Source: Ectopseudomonas alcaliphila (GTDB lineage: Bacteria > Pseudomonadota > Gammaproteobacteria > Pseudomonadales > Pseudomonadaceae). Taken from it: 55,841 nt of DNA. Below the pieces are notes generated by a model that worked only from the letters and a program-made list of their open reading frames with translations, was not told the DNA's origin and made no database searches. Below, in pieces: positions 36,263-45,252 of this stretch (its first letter is position 1; the number at the start of each line of letters is the position of its first letter). The position numbers were made by a program, and so were the translations under genes. The DNA lies in assembly GCF_900101755.1 (NCBI RefSeq), contig NZ_FNAE01000010.1, positions 1-55,841 on the forward strand. Direction: 5' to 3'.

Positions 36263-37675
36263 TCAGAGCAAACCCGCCACCAGGCGCCCGAGCACCTCCA
36301 TGGCCTGTTCACTGCGCGGGTTCCACGGGTGGCCGTAGTTCAGCCGCGCGCAGTGACGAAAGCCCTGGCTGGCGGAGAAGATCGGCCCCGGCGCCAGGCT
36401 TATGCCCTGGGCCAAGGCCAGGCGCAGCAGTTGCAGCGAATCCAGGCGCTCGGGAAATTCGAACCAGAGGAAGTAGCCGCCCGCTGGCCGCGTCACTCGC
36501 GTGCTGGCGGGAAAGTGCCGGGCGGCCGAGGCGAGCATCGCGCTCTGCTGCATTTCCAGGGCGTGGCGCAGCTTGCGCAGGTGGCGGTCGTAGCCGCCGT
36601 GCTGTAGATAGTCGGCCAGCGCCGCCTGGGCCGGCACCGACGGCGAGATGGTGGTCATCAGCTTGAGCCGGGCGATCTGCTCGGCATAGCGCCCGCCGGC
36701 CACCCAGCCGATGCGATAACCCGGCGCCAGGCTCTTGGAGAAGGAGCTGCAATGCATCACCAGCCCCTCGCGGTCGAAGCTCTTCACCGGCTTGGGCGGG
36801 TGGCTGCCGAAGTACAGCTCGGCGTACACGTCGTCCTCGATCAGCGGCACCTGATGCTCGACCAGCAGCTCGTACAGCGCCTGTTTCTTGGTCTCGCTCA
36901 TGCTCGCGCCGAGCGGGTTCTGCAGGCTGCTCATGAACCAGCAGGCCTTGATTGGCAGTTGTTTCAGGCTGTCGGCAAGAGCGCCCAGATCGATGCCCTC
37001 GCGCGGATGCACGGGGATTTCCACCGCCTTGAGCTGCAGGCGCTCCAGCACCTGCAGGCAGGCGTAGAAGGTCGGCGATTCGATGGCCACCAGGTCGCCC
37101 GGCTGGGTCACGCACTGCAGGCAGAGGTTGAGCGCCTCCATGGCGCCGTTGCTGATCACCAGCTCCTCCATCGGCAGCATCACGCCGCTGACCATGTAGC
37201 GCAGGGCGATCTGCCGGCGCAGGTCGGCGTTGCCGGCGGTCATGTCGGCGATGATCTCGTGCGGCGATAACCTGCGAAGGGCATGCGCCATGCTCTTGGC
37301 CAGGCGCGGCAGGGGAAACAGGTCGGGGCTAGGAAAGGCCGAGCCGAAGGCTACGGTGTGCGGGTCCTTCAGCGAGGCGAGCACGGAGAACACCAGCTCG
37401 CTGACGTCCACCTCGGTGGTCTGTGCCGCCTGGGCAGTCAGCTCCGGCTCGTGCAGCGGACGCTTGGCGTGCTCACGCACGAAGTAGCCGGAACGTGCCC
37501 GCGCCTGGATCAGCCCGCGATCTTCCAGCAGGTAATAGGCCTGGAACACGGTGGACGGGCTGACGCCGTAGGTGCGACTGGCATGGCGCACCGAGGGCAC
37601 TTTTTCACCGGGGCCGAGCACGCCGGTGCGGATCAGCTCGGCGATCTCGTCGGCAAATTTTTCGTAGCGTTTCAT
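36263..37675 (-). CDS. MocR-type GntR/aminotransferase regulator
   Basis: 470-aa fusion of an N-terminal GntR winged helix (KFADEIAELIRTGVLGPGEKVPSVRHASRTYGVSPSTVFQAY, residues 5-47) with a PLP-fold aminotransferase domain. The PLP lysine is in SFSKSLAPGYRIGW. Such MocR proteins are PLP- or amine-responsive regulators; target unknown. Start at 37675 follows AGGACAGG; the frame is open to 37738 without a better site. No biosynthetic neighbour suggests the target. Confidence 0.88.
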   Translation of the reverse strand: MKRYEKFADEIAELIRTGVLGPGEKVPSVRHASRTYGVSPSTVFQAYYLLEDRGLIQARARSGYFVREHAKRPLHEPELTAQAAQTTEVDVSELVFSVLASLKDPHTVAFGSAFPSPDLFPLPRLAKSMAHALRRLSPHEIIADMTAGNADLRRQIALRYMVSGVMLPMEELVISNGAMEALNLCLQCVTQPGDLVAIESPTFYACLQVLERLQLKAVEIPVHPREGIDLGALADSLKQLPIKACWFMSSLQNPLGASMSETKKQALYELLVEHQVPLIEDDVYAELYFGSHPPKPVKSFDREGLVMHCSSFSKSLAPGYRIGWVAGGRYAEQIARLKLMTTISPSVPAQAALADYLQHGGYDRHLRKLRHALEMQQSAMLASAARHFPASTRVTRPAGGYFLWFEFPERLDSLQLLRLALAQGISLAPGPIFSASQGFRHCARLNYGHPWNPRSEQAMEVLGRLVAGLL

Positions 37676-37773
37676 CCTGTCCTGGTTCACCGCCGCAAAG
37701 GGTACGGGCGAACACTTTACGGGGTGAGCGGCAGACATGGCAGTGCCTCGTTAATAGTGGGCAGGCTTCGGAT

Positions 37774-37919
37774 GTAGGAGCGGATTCATCCGCGATGAAT
37801 GCGGCGCAGCGGTTTCGCGGCTGAAGCCGCTCCCACAGGTTCGGGCTACGCTACATGCCCATTCGCCGCGGGGCGGGGCTCCTACACGGATATCTGTAGG
37901 AGCCCCGCCTCGGGGCGAA
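37774..37919. repeat. REP cluster between MocR gene and ccoG
   Basis: GTAGGAGCGGATTCATCCGC-type hairpin at 37774-37795, its inverted relative at 37815-37836, then a GTAGGAGCCCCGCC-type pair in inverted orientation (37864-37885 and 37896-37919), ending at the ccoG stop. Confidence 0.8.
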
Positions 37920-37922
37920 GCG

Positions 37923-39335
37923 CTAGCGCAGCGGTGCGAGAAAGGTGCTCTTGGTGCTCACATGGCTCTGCGAATCGGCCTGGTCACGTACCTCGAAGCG
38001 CACGGTTTGCGGCCCAGCGCCGTTGCTCGTGGCCGTCAGCGCGACGCTGACCGGCAGATCACGAATCTCGCCCGGAGCCAGATTCAGCGTGCTCGGGCCG
38101 TGCAGTTCGAAGTCACCGGGCTCGACCAGCGTGATGGCGTAGCTGCGTGGCTGCTGGGTCTTGTTGATGATCTTCAGGCTGTAGATGTTCTCGATCTGGC
38201 CCAGGGCGTTCTCGCGGAACAGGCCACGGTCGCGGGTCACGTCCAGGGAGATCAGCGGGCGCTCGGCCAGGGCCCAGACGAAGGCACCGATCATCAGCGC
38301 CAGCATCGCCGCGTAGCCGATCAGGCGCGGGCGCAGCCAGTGGGTCTTGCCGCCGGCCAGCTCGTTCTCGGAGCCGTAGCGCACCAGGCCGCGGGCATAG
38401 CCGAGCTTGTCCATCACGCTGTCGCAAGCGTCGATGCAGGCGCCGCAGCCGATGCATTCCAGTTGCAGGCCATCGCGGATGTCGATGCCGGTGGGGCAGA
38501 CCTGTACGCACATCGTGCAGTCGATGCAGTCGCCCAGGCCTTCGGCCTTGTAGTCGGCGTCCTTGCGGCGCGGGCCGCGGGTTTCGCCACGGGCGGCGTC
38601 GTAGGAGATGACCAGCGTATCGCTGTCGAACATCACGCTCTGAAAGCGTGAGTAGGGACACATGTCGCGGCACACCTTTTCACGCAACCAGCCGGCGTTG
38701 ATGTAGGTGGCGGTGGTAAACGACAGCACCCAGAACGCGGTGGTCGCGCCCATCTCCAGGGTCAGCAGGTCAGTGGTCAACTGACGTACCGGCGTGAAGT
38801 AGCCGATGAAGGCCATCGCCGTGATCAGGCTCACCGCCAGCCAAAGTCCATGTTTGGCGCTACGGCGCAGAAACTTCTGCAGCGACCAGGGTGCGGCATC
38901 GAGCTTGATGCGCTGGCCACGGTCGCCCTCGGTGATCTGCTCGACGCGCATGAAGACCCAGGTCCACACGCTCTGCGGACAGGCATAGCCGCACCAGACG
39001 CGACCGGCCAGCACGGTGATGAAGAACAGGCCGAAGGCGGCGATGATCAGGATGGCCGAGAGCAGGATGAAATCCTGTGGCCAGAAGGTCGCGCCGAAGA
39101 TGTGGAACTGGCGGTTATCCAGATCCCAGAGTACGGCCTGGCGGCCGTTCCAATCGATCCAGGCGGTGCCGAAGAACAGCAGGAACAGGAGGCCGGCGCC
39201 GAGCAGGCGCAGGTTGCGAAAGCGTCCGGTGAAGCTGCGGGTGTGAATCGGGCCGCCGGCCTGGGCCGGTGTCAGGCGAATGGGTTTGGCAGGGTCGATG
39301 GTCTCGACGGCCCGCACGGGGATCAGATCGGTCAT
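37923..39335 (-). CDS. ccoG: cytochrome c oxidase accessory protein CcoG
   Basis: 470-aa membrane iron-sulfur protein. Membrane helices at about 40-62, 85-110, 160-180, 195-215 and 335-355; CGYACPQSVW motif near 115, then two ferredoxin-type clusters CIDCTMCVQVCP and CIGCGACIDAC near 265-300, and a C-terminal Ig-like domain. CcoG is a copper reductase that helps assemble cbb3 oxidases. Here it stands alone, without ccoNOP or ccoH-S next to it. It could serve the orphan CcoN4-type enzyme encoded 12 kb upstream or a main cbb3 set outside the window. Confidence 0.93.
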   Translation of the reverse strand: MTDLIPVRAVETIDPAKPIRLTPAQAGGPIHTRSFTGRFRNLRLLGAGLLFLLFFGTAWIDWNGRQAVLWDLDNRQFHIFGATFWPQDFILLSAILIIAAFGLFFITVLAGRVWCGYACPQSVWTWVFMRVEQITEGDRGQRIKLDAAPWSLQKFLRRSAKHGLWLAVSLITAMAFIGYFTPVRQLTTDLLTLEMGATTAFWVLSFTTATYINAGWLREKVCRDMCPYSRFQSVMFDSDTLVISYDAARGETRGPRRKDADYKAEGLGDCIDCTMCVQVCPTGIDIRDGLQLECIGCGACIDACDSVMDKLGYARGLVRYGSENELAGGKTHWLRPRLIGYAAMLALMIGAFVWALAERPLISLDVTRDRGLFRENALGQIENIYSLKIINKTQQPRSYAITLVEPGDFELHGPSTLNLAPGEIRDLPVSVALTATSNGAGPQTVRFEVRDQADSQSHVSTKSTFLAPLR

Positions 39336-39675
39336 ATGGTTGCCCTCATCAGGCGTTTATCAGGCTGGCGCCATGATCCGAGGGCAACTGATCGCGAAAC
39401 AGACTCAGGTTTTCGATAAAAAAGCGGATCAGATGCGCCCCTAGGACTGTAAAAAAGCACCTGATACCTCTGCAGGTCACGCAGCGTCTGACCTCATGAG
39501 CTTTCAACCAGAGCCGTGCAGGCGTCGCCCTGCGACATCGCGCCGCGCCAGTCAGTGCCCTGCGTCGGCCACTGTCGCCTCTATCTGATCCGGTTTTTTA
39601 AGGCTTTTCTGGCGCTGTTTTCGGTGCACGCCTGGCAGGCATAGTCGACGCCCCGTGATCAGGAGGCCTGCCGGC
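39336..39675. other. divergent intergenic region ccoG/cysI
   Basis: 340 bp between divergent genes. I see GATCAGGAGG as the cysI ribosome site but no clear ANR box or CysB site. Promoters for both genes must lie here. Confidence 0.5.
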
Positions 39676-41343
39676 ATGTACCAATACGACGATTATGACC
39701 GTGCGCTGGTGCGCGAGCGCGTCGCCCAGTTCCGCGACCAGGTACAGCGGCGCCTGGCCGACGAGCTGAGCGAGGAGGAGTTCCTGCCGCTGCGTCTGCA
39801 GAACGGCCTGTACCTGCAGAAGCACGCCTACATGCTGCGGGTGGCGATCCCCTACGGCACCCTGTCGGCCAAGCAGATGCGCGCCCTGGCGCACATCGCC
39901 CGCGAGTACGACCGCGGTTATGGCCACTTCACCACGCGGCAGAACATCCAGTTCAACTGGGTCGAACTGGAGCGCGTGCCGGACATCCTCGACTGGCTGG
40001 CCGAGCACGACATGCACGCCATCCAGACCTCCGGCAACTGCGTGCGCAACATCACCACCGAGGCCTTTGCCGGCGTCGCCGCCGACGAGTACCTCGACCC
40101 ACGGCCGCTGGCCGAGATCCTCCGCCAGTGGTCGACGGTAAACCCGGAATTCCTCTTTCTGCCGCGCAAGTTCAAGATCGCCCTGTGCGCCGCCGAACAG
40201 GATCGCGCGGCGATCCAAGTGCATGACATCGGCCTGCAGCTGTATCGCGACGCGGCCAACGAGCTGCGCCTGCGCGTGCTGGTCGGCGGTGGCCTGGGGC
40301 GCACACCGATCATCGCCCAGCCCCTGCGCGAGGGGCTGCACTGGCAGGACTGCCTGTCCTACGTCGAGGCCATCCTGCGCGTGTACAACCGCCACGGCCG
40401 GCGCGACAACAAGTACAAGGCGCGTATCAAGATCCTGGTCAAGGCGCTGGGCATCGAGGCCTTCGCCGCCGAAGTGGAGCGCGAGTGGCAGCCGATCAAG
40501 GACGGCCCGGCGCGCCTCACCGAGGATGAATACCGGCGCGTCGCTGCCTCCTTCCACAAGCCGGCCTACGTGCCCCAGGACGCCCTCGACCTCGACTTCG
40601 GCAGCCACCTGGCACGTGACGAGGCCTTCGCCCGCTGGGTGTCGCGCAATGTCATGGCGCATCAGGTGCCCGGCTACCTCAGCGTGGTGCTGTCGACCAA
40701 ACCCGGCATCAGCGCGCCGCCCGGCGACGTCAGCGCCGAGCAGATGGAGGCGCTGGCCGACTGGAGCGAGCGCTACGGCTTCGGCGAGATTCGCGTTGCC
40801 CACGAGCAGAACCTGGTACTCCCCGATGTGCGCAAGGCCGATCTCTACGCGCTATGGCGGGAGGCCCAGGCGGCCGGGCTGGGCACGGCCAATGCCGGCC
40901 TGCTCACCGACATCATCGCCTGCCCCGGTGGTGACTTCTGCTCGCTGGCCAACGCCAAGTCGATCCCCATCGCCCAGGCCATCCAGCAACGCTTCGATGA
41001 CCTCGACTACCTGCATGATCTGGGCGAGCTGAGCCTGAACATCTCCGGCTGCATGAACGCCTGCGGCCACCACCATATCGGCAACATCGGCATCCTTGGC
41101 GTCGACAAGAACGGCAGCGAGTGGTACCAGCTGACCCTCGGCGGCAGCCAGGGGCGGCAGGCGGCGCTGGGCAAGGTGATCGGCCCGTCGTTCGCCGCCG
41201 AGCAGGTACCCGAGGTGATCGAGCGTATCGTGCGCACCTATGTCGATTACCGAGAGGTCAACGAAGGCTTTCTCGACACCTTCCAGCGCATCGGTCTGGA
41301 ACCCTTCAAGGCGTGCGTGTACAGCCGCGAGGAGGTGGTATGA
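39676..41343 (+). CDS. cysI: nitrite/sulfite reductase, hemoprotein (CysI-like)
   Basis: 555-aa siroheme and [4Fe-4S] reductase that reduces sulfite to sulfide for cysteine synthesis. Two ferredoxin-like half-domains and the cluster cysteines are seen: TSGNCVRNITTEAFAG, CPGGDFCSLANAKS and SGCMNACGHHHIGNIG. It resembles the single-subunit CysI of pseudomonads that takes electrons from ferredoxin or a flavoprotein. ATG at 39676 follows AGGAGG. The DUF934 gene overlaps it, which favours the sulfite over the nitrite role. Confidence 0.9.
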   Translation: MYQYDDYDRALVRERVAQFRDQVQRRLADELSEEEFLPLRLQNGLYLQKHAYMLRVAIPYGTLSAKQMRALAHIAREYDRGYGHFTTRQNIQFNWVELERVPDILDWLAEHDMHAIQTSGNCVRNITTEAFAGVAADEYLDPRPLAEILRQWSTVNPEFLFLPRKFKIALCAAEQDRAAIQVHDIGLQLYRDAANELRLRVLVGGGLGRTPIIAQPLREGLHWQDCLSYVEAILRVYNRHGRRDNKYKARIKILVKALGIEAFAAEVEREWQPIKDGPARLTEDEYRRVAASFHKPAYVPQDALDLDFGSHLARDEAFARWVSRNVMAHQVPGYLSVVLSTKPGISAPPGDVSAEQMEALADWSERYGFGEIRVAHEQNLVLPDVRKADLYALWREAQAAGLGTANAGLLTDIIACPGGDFCSLANAKSIPIAQAIQQRFDDLDYLHDLGELSLNISGCMNACGHHHIGNIGILGVDKNGSEWYQLTLGGSQGRQAALGKVIGPSFAAEQVPEVIERIVRTYVDYREVNEGFLDTFQRIGLEPFKACVYSREEVV

Positions 41344-41861
41344 ACAACCTGATTCGCCTGGTCGAGGGCCAGGCCTGCATCGTCAGCGACGATCCCTGGC
41401 AACTGCACGAGGCTGAGGGTGACGCGCCGCTGATTCTGCCGCTGGCGGCCTGGCGCGAACGGCAGCCGGCCGAGGTGCTGCAGGGCAGGGCGATGAGTAC
41501 CGATGGCCTGCTGCTGCAGGTGGACGACGAGCCGGAAGCGCTGCAGCCATTTCTTGCCAGCCTGCCGCTGATCGCCATCGACTTCCCCAGCTTTCGCGAT
41601 GGTCGTGGCTACAGTCAGGCCTACCTGCTGCGCACCCGCATGGGCTGGCGCGGCGAACTGCGCGCGGTGGGCGATGTGCTACGTGATCAACTGGCGCATA
41701 TGCGTCAATGCGGCTTCGATGCCTTCGCGGTACGCGCCGACAAATCGCTGGAGGATGCACTCAAGGGCCTGCAAGGGCTCAGTGTGTTGTATGGTCGCTC
41801 GGTTATCGAGCCGCGTCCGCTGTTTCGTCGGGGACGCCATAAGGAGGAATCGAGATCATGA
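41340..41861 (+). CDS. DUF934 protein
   Basis: 173-aa cytoplasmic protein of DUF934, regularly encoded directly after cysI in pseudomonads and thought to be needed for sulfite reduction. Conserved DFPSFRDGRGYSQAYLLRTR and RADKSLEDAL. ATG overlaps the cysI stop (ATGA), and its own stop overlaps the next gene (ATGA). Confidence 0.9.
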   Translation: MNNLIRLVEGQACIVSDDPWQLHEAEGDAPLILPLAAWRERQPAEVLQGRAMSTDGLLLQVDDEPEALQPFLASLPLIAIDFPSFRDGRGYSQAYLLRTRMGWRGELRAVGDVLRDQLAHMRQCGFDAFAVRADKSLEDALKGLQGLSVLYGRSVIEPRPLFRRGRHKEESRS

Positions 41862-42211
41862 TGGTGCGTGGCCTGTTCTGGCTGGTAGTGCTGCAGTTGT
41901 TCGGCGTGGCCCTCAATCACTGGCTGTTGCCGATGCTGCCGGCGTCCATCATCGGCCTGCTGCTGCTCTCGGTCTGGCTGATGTGGCGCGGCGCCGTGCC
42001 CGAGCCGCTGCAACAGGCCGCCGGTGGTTTGCTGCCGTATCTGCCGTTGCTGCTGGCCGTGCCGGCGTCGGGGATCATGACCAGCAGCGACCTGCTGCTC
42101 GGCGAACTGCCGGTGATCGCCACGGCGCTGGTGCTGTCGTTGCTGGTCACCGTGCCGTTCTGCGGCTGGCTGCTGCAGACGTTGATCCGCCGTCAGGAGC
42201 GCAAGGGATGA
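41858..42211 (+). CDS. CidA/LrgA-family membrane protein
   Basis: 117-aa membrane protein with four predicted helices. Holin-like CidA/LrgA family (LPASIIGLLLLSVWL, VPASGIMTSSDLL). Forms a pair with the LrgB-like gene; such pairs affect autolysis or transport small carboxylates such as pyruvate. Its start overlaps the DUF934 stop, so it belongs to the cysI transcript. A second ATG one codon later is possible. Confidence 0.85.
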   Translation: MMVRGLFWLVVLQLFGVALNHWLLPMLPASIIGLLLLSVWLMWRGAVPEPLQQAAGGLLPYLPLLLAVPASGIMTSSDLLLGELPVIATALVLSLLVTVPFCGWLLQTLIRRQERKG

Positions 42212-42891
42212 CGCAGCTGACTCATCATCCGCTGTTCGCCATCGCCCTGACCCTGGCCGCTTTTCTCATCGCCGCCTGGCTCTATCGCCGCAGCGGCTGG
42301 CTGGTGCTGCAGCCGGTGCTGGTTTCGGTGACGCTGATCGTCGCCACCTTGCTGCTGTGTGGGGTCGACTACGCCACCTACCGCGCCGGCGCCGAGCCCG
42401 TTGCCTGGCTGCTGGGGCCGGCCACCGTGGCCTTGGCGGTGCCGCTGCAGCACAACATCAAGCGCATCCGTCAGTTGTTCTGGCCGGTGATGATCACCCT
42501 CACGGCCGGCGGCGTGCTGTCGGTGGCGCTGACCCTGGCCATCGGCTGGGCGCTGGGCGCCGACTGGAGCGTGGTGATGAGCCTGGCGCCGAAATTCGTG
42601 ACCATGCCGATTGCCATGCCGGTGGCCGAGCAGATTGGCGGCGTCGCTTCGCTGGCCGCGGTGATGGTGATGCTCACCGGGGTGATTGGCACAGCCATGG
42701 GACCGCTGCTGCTGCGTTGGGCGGGCGTGGATCACCCGGCTGCTCGTGGTCTGAGCTACGGCATCAATGCCCATGCCATCGGTACAGCTCACGCCCTGCA
42801 GGAAGGCGAGGAGTGCGGCGCCTTCGCCGCCCTGGCGATGAGCCTGCTGGGCATCGGCACTGCCTTGCTGTTACCGCTGCTGCTGGCCTGA
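42208..42891 (+). CDS. CidB/LrgB-family membrane protein
   Basis: 227-aa membrane protein with about seven helices, LrgB family: PATVALAVPLQHNIKRI, TMPIAMPVAEQIGG, GINAHAIGTAHALQ. Start ATG at 42208 overlaps the LrgA-like stop. Last gene of cysI-DUF934-lrgA-lrgB. No clear terminator follows. The 297 bp to mqo holds imperfect inverted repeats only. Confidence 0.88.
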   Translation: MTQLTHHPLFAIALTLAAFLIAAWLYRRSGWLVLQPVLVSVTLIVATLLLCGVDYATYRAGAEPVAWLLGPATVALAVPLQHNIKRIRQLFWPVMITLTAGGVLSVALTLAIGWALGADWSVVMSLAPKFVTMPIAMPVAEQIGGVASLAAVMVMLTGVIGTAMGPLLLRWAGVDHPAARGLSYGINAHAIGTAHALQEGEECGAFAALAMSLLGIGTALLLPLLLA

Positions 42892-43188
42892 TTCGGGCGG
42901 GATTCCGCCATTTCCAAGGGGCTCCTCCCGTGGATCTGGCGAGTTCCCGCCAGTCTCGAGCCTGATGTGTGGCAGAAAGCCGCATTTGGGCTGCTGAATC
43001 CTTTCAGCGGCACGCATATTGCTCCTCCCGGCGACGCGACTGGAATACGCCCGCCAAGAGGCCTGGAAATACCCTTCCTCCCGCCGCGCCGCAGATCTGC
43101 GGCTATCGCCCATGTGCGGCCCAAACGGCCGCTGCCCGAAACCTTGCCTGCACGGCTGTTGTCGTCGTGCGACGAACTGGACTGTCCC

Positions 43189-44796
43189 ATGAAGAAAATC
43201 CTGCTGACGCTGCTTTGTTTCAGCGTGATCGGTTGCTCCAAGCCCCGCGAGCCCGAGAAAACCGTCGACGTGCTGCTGATCGGCGCTGGCGTGATGAGCG
43301 CCACCCTCGGCACCTACCTCCACGAGCTGCAGCCGGACTGGAGCATCGAAATCTACGAGCGCCTCGACAAGGTAGCCGCCGAAAGCTCCAACGGCTGGAA
43401 CAATGCCGGCACCGGCCACTCGGCGTTCTGCGAGCTGAACTACACCCCGGAAACCGCCGACGGTGGCATCGACATCAGCAAGGCCATCGCCATCAACGAG
43501 TCGTTCGAGATCTCCAAGCAGTTCTGGGCCACCCAGGTCGAGCGTGAGGTGCTGAGCAAGCCCAAGAGCTTCATCAACATCACCCCGCACATGAGCTTCG
43601 TCTGGGGCGACGACAACGTCGAGTACCTGCGCAAGCGCCACGCCGCACTGCAACACAGCAACCTGTTCCGCGGCATGGAGTTCACCGAGGACCACGGGCA
43701 GATCGCCCAGTGGGTGCCGCTGGTCATGCAAGGTCGCGATTCGCAGCAGAAGGTCGCCGCCACGCGCATGGCCATCGGTACCGACGTCAACTTCGGCGAG
43801 ATCACCCGTCAGCTGATCGACTCGCTGATCGGCAAGCAGCAGGCCAGCCTGCATCTTGAGCACGAAGTTCGTGATCTGCAGCGCAACGATGACGGCACGT
43901 GGCGCGTGATCGTCGCTGACCTGGCCAAGGGCGGCGCCGAGCAGAGCATCAACGCCCGCTTCGTCTTCATCGGCGCTGGTGGTGGCGCACTCAAGCTGCT
44001 GCAGAAATCCGGTATCGAAGAAGCCAAGGGCTACGCCGGTTTCCCGGTCGGCGGCCAGTTCCTCATGACGCGTAACCAGGACGTGGTCGCCCAGCACCTG
44101 GCCAAGGTCTATGGCAAGGCTTCGGTCGGCTCGCCACCCATGTCCGTACCGCACCTGGATACCCGTGTGATCGATGGCGAGAACGTGCTGTTGTTCGGCC
44201 CGTTCGCCACCTTCTCCACCAAGTTCCTCAAGCAGGGCTCGCTGCTCGACATGTTCAGCAGCATGACCACCGACAACTTCATGCCGATGGTCAACGCCGG
44301 CATGGACAACTGGTCGCTGAGCACCTACCTGATGGGCCAGCTGATGCTCAGCCAGGAAGACCGCATGGCCTCGCTGCGCGAGTATTTCCCGGAGGCGCAG
44401 GACGCAGACTGGGAGCTGATCAATGCTGGCCAGCGCGTGCAGATCATCAAGAAGGATGCCGAGAAGGGCGGCGTGCTGCAGTTCGGCACCGAAGTGGTGA
44501 CCTCTGCTGACGGCAGCATCAGCGCACTGCTGGGCGCCTCGCCAGGCGCGTCCACTGCCGCGCCGATCATGTTGCACCTGATCGAGAAGGCCTTCGCCGA
44601 CGAGGTTGCGACTCCCGAGTGGCAGGCGCGTCTGAAGGAGATCATTCCGTCCTACGGGCAGAAGCTGAACGATGACCTGGCGCTGACCAACCGCATTCGC
44701 CAGTGGAGCAGCGAGCGTCTCGAACTGCCGCACATCGAAGTGGCGCCGGACGTGGAAATGGCCGCCGAGCCCGAGCCGGCTGCCGTGACTCTGTAA
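43189..44796 (+). CDS. mqo: malate:quinone oxidoreductase with lipoprotein-like leader
   Basis: 535-aa FAD enzyme that oxidises malate to oxaloacetate and reduces quinone, bypassing NAD malate dehydrogenase. FAD site DVLLIGAGVMSATLGTYL, family motif ESSNGWNNAGTGHSAFCELN, and LLGASPGASTAAPIML near the end. The N-terminal 30 residues look like a lipoprotein signal (MKKILLTLLCFSVIGC, Cys 16), which would place the enzyme outside the cytoplasmic membrane or tether it; the classical enzyme is cytoplasmic and membrane-associated. The ribosome site is weak. Ends at a good terminator. Confidence 0.92.
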   Translation: MKKILLTLLCFSVIGCSKPREPEKTVDVLLIGAGVMSATLGTYLHELQPDWSIEIYERLDKVAAESSNGWNNAGTGHSAFCELNYTPETADGGIDISKAIAINESFEISKQFWATQVEREVLSKPKSFINITPHMSFVWGDDNVEYLRKRHAALQHSNLFRGMEFTEDHGQIAQWVPLVMQGRDSQQKVAATRMAIGTDVNFGEITRQLIDSLIGKQQASLHLEHEVRDLQRNDDGTWRVIVADLAKGGAEQSINARFVFIGAGGGALKLLQKSGIEEAKGYAGFPVGGQFLMTRNQDVVAQHLAKVYGKASVGSPPMSVPHLDTRVIDGENVLLFGPFATFSTKFLKQGSLLDMFSSMTTDNFMPMVNAGMDNWSLSTYLMGQLMLSQEDRMASLREYFPEAQDADWELINAGQRVQIIKKDAEKGGVLQFGTEVVTSADGSISALLGASPGASTAAPIMLHLIEKAFADEVATPEWQARLKEIIPSYGQKLNDDLALTNRIRQWSSERLELPHIEVAPDVEMAAEPEPAAVTL

Positions 44797-44816
44797 GACG
44801 TTTCACGCTTTGAAAG

Positions 44817-44853
44817 AACCCGCCCTGCGTTGTGCGCATGGCGGGTTTTTTAT
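44817..44853 (+). terminator. mqo terminator
   Basis: AACCCGCC (44817-44824) and GGCGGGTT (44840-44847) stem followed by a T-run. Confidence 0.88.
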
Positions 44854-44883
44854 TGGGCCGTTGAAATTCGTGAGCTGAATCTT

Positions 44884-45135
44884 TTGCGGCTGAAGCGCAA
44901 TGCCGCCCAGCCGCTCCTACTCGACGGATAAACACCTGTAGGAGCGGCTTCAGCCGCGATGTTCTTGTCCGACTCCGGCATCCACGTTTCGTAGCCCGGA
45001 TGCAATCCGGGGCCGTTCGATCACCAGAAAAAACTGTCGCGGCTAAAGCCCCTCCCACAGGTACGGTGGGATCTGTGGGAGGGGCTTTAGCCGCGACTGG
45101 ACATGGAGTGGCTCCCCGGATTACATCCGGGCTAC
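44884..45135. repeat. nested REP quasi-palindrome
   Basis: Fills the gap between mqo and the protease gene. REP hairpin GTAGGAGCGGCTTCAGCCGC at 44938-44957 with an inverted relative at 44884-44920; outer GTAGCCCGGAT-type pair at 44991-45012 and 45114-45135 in opposite orientations; inside it a perfect 25-bp inverted repeat (45036-45060 and 45073-45097) with a 12-base spacer. Confidence 0.85.
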
Positions 45136-45252
45136 TCACTGGTTATCGCCCGCAAGCGGGCCCTACGGGGCGTGGCTTGTTCTGTAGGCGCTGGATTGCC
45201 TGCGAGCCTGGAGATCATGCTGTCAATCATCCCTCCAGATGATGCCGGGCAT

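Noticed and set aside
39336..39675. ANR box for ccoG
   Set aside because: Several GATC and TGAT fragments occur but none in the TTGAT-N4-ATCAA arrangement.
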